Translations under genes and position numbers: made by a program
Notes under the pieces: model-generated
Seen by the model: the letters and a program-made list of their open reading frames with translations, nothing else
What the model was told of the DNA's origin: nothing
The model's database searches: none
Source of the DNA: Nocardioides rotundus
Lineage (GTDB): Bacteria > Actinomycetota > Actinomycetes > Propionibacteriales > Nocardioidaceae
Direction of reading: 5' to 3'
Assembly (NCBI RefSeq): GCF_019931675.1
Contig: NZ_CP082922.1
Span: 2,185,001-2,249,000 of the forward strand
DNA length: 64,000 bases
In this document: piece after piece, positions 63,542-64,000 of the stretch
How the letters are laid out: every line of letters begins with the position of its first letter
Numbering within the stretch: position 1 is the stretch's first letter

Positions 63542-64000
63542 TCACCCCTCCCCCGGTGTCCGGAGAGCACGGCGCATCAGCACCCGGCGTCCGAAGTCCG
63601 GGAGCCCGAGCTGGCGCTCGTGGGCGATCAGCCCGCGCTCATAGCCGTCGAGCGGCTCGGACTCCTCGAAGCCGTGGCGGGCGTAGAACGGGGCGTTCCA
63701 GGCCAGGTCGGCGTAGGTCATCAGGGTGATCGCGCCGTGTCCCTCGCCGGCGGCGTGCCGGCAGGCGGCCTCCAGGAGCGCCGTACCAATCCCCCGGCGG
63801 CCGTGCTCCGGCTCCACCGAGAGCTGCTCGAGGTGCGCATGGCCGTCGACGAGCAGCACGTGCGCGAACCCGATCGGCGGGTCGCCGGCGACCAGCAGGT
63901 GGCCGCCCTGCGCCGCCCGCTCCCCGCCCTCGGGGGCCGGCGCCGCCAGGGGCGTCCCGGTGAGATCGCCCAGCGCCTCCTCGAACATCGCCAGCCCGGA
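63542..64000 (-). CDS. GNAT-family N-acetyltransferase (partial, extends beyond right edge)
   Basis: The frame is open to the window end (SGLAMFEEALGDL). The GNAT core is clear: PPIGFAHVLLVDGHAHLEQLSVEPEHGRRGIGTALLEAACRHAAGEGHGAITLMTYADLAWNAPFYARHGF, with the acetyl-CoA loop RRGIGTA and the final APFYARHGF. The N-terminal strand is probably outside the window. Substrate unknown. Confidence 0.85.
   Translation of the reverse strand, partial: SGLAMFEEALGDLTGTPLAAPAPEGGERAAQGGHLLVAGDPPIGFAHVLLVDGHAHLEQLSVEPEHGRRGIGTALLEAACRHAAGEGHGAITLMTYADLAWNAPFYARHGFEESEPLDGYERGLIAHERQLGLPDFGRRVLMRRALRTPGEG

Overview
This window is a very GC-rich actinobacterial chromosome segment. Overlapping start and stop codons, GTG starts, a complete GlgE-type glycogen/trehalose locus, electron transfer flavoprotein genes and ethylmalonyl/methylmalonyl-CoA genes all fit a Nocardioides-like member of the Propionibacteriales. 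The genus is an inference from gene content. No 16S rRNA is present.

Positions 1 to about 11,080 are one end of an integrated conjugative element. It carries a MobF-type relaxase running off the left edge, a copper cargo (multicopper oxidase and a DUF6153-like secreted protein), a frameshifted hypothetical gene, a primase-polymerase gene cut off by an IS3-family element (itself split by an IS110-family element), an SSB-like protein, a second frameshifted gene, and a large serine recombinase whose reading frame runs into a tRNA-Ala(GGC) gene. Two frameshifts, two insertion sequences and a truncated replication gene suggest this end is decaying.

Positions 11,080 to about 30,180 are core chromosome: nadD-rsfS-gpgP-like, proA, etfBA, an enoyl-CoA hydratase, then glgX, glgP (reverse) and the forward operon glgE-treS-mak-glgB. 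The operon converts trehalose to maltose (TreS), phosphorylates it (Mak), polymerises maltose-1-phosphate (GlgE) and branches the glucan (GlgB). GlgP and GlgX degrade it. A perfect 16-bp palindrome lies between glgP and glgE, and the start of treS contains in-frame 21-bp tandem repeats.

Positions 30,180 to 41,000 hold an AbiEi-like/nuclease-like gene bracketed by two 84-bp near-perfect palindromic elements, a GNAT-Nudix fusion, a degenerate hydrolase, pyruvate phosphate dikinase, a thioredoxin-fold TPR protein, a secreted choice-of-anchor I protein, a PH-domain membrane protein and a SigE-family sigma factor with its membrane partner. Positions 40,487 to 49,725 carry meaB, a thiolase, methylmalonyl-CoA epimerase and crotonyl-CoA carboxylase/reductase. 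Sitting between them is a compact 5-oxoproline operon (NRAMP-type transporter, pxpA, pxpB, pxpC, DUF1445 protein) with a divergent GntR regulator.

Positions 49,878 to 64,000 contain a DivIVA-like coiled-coil protein coupled to an AI-2E transporter, an EamA/CGNR divergent pair, a three-gene ABC-2 exporter plus hydrolase, a WYL regulator divergent from a DinB-VOC fusion, a double-module 3-hydroxyacyl-CoA dehydrogenase and a partial GNAT. The most unusual feature is at 57,553-58,938. A DUF1269-type gene is split by a 794-bp insert that carries one intact membrane-protein gene, and whose two ends are the two halves of another small gene. Joining the ends restores that gene, so the insert looks like a circularly permuted unit.
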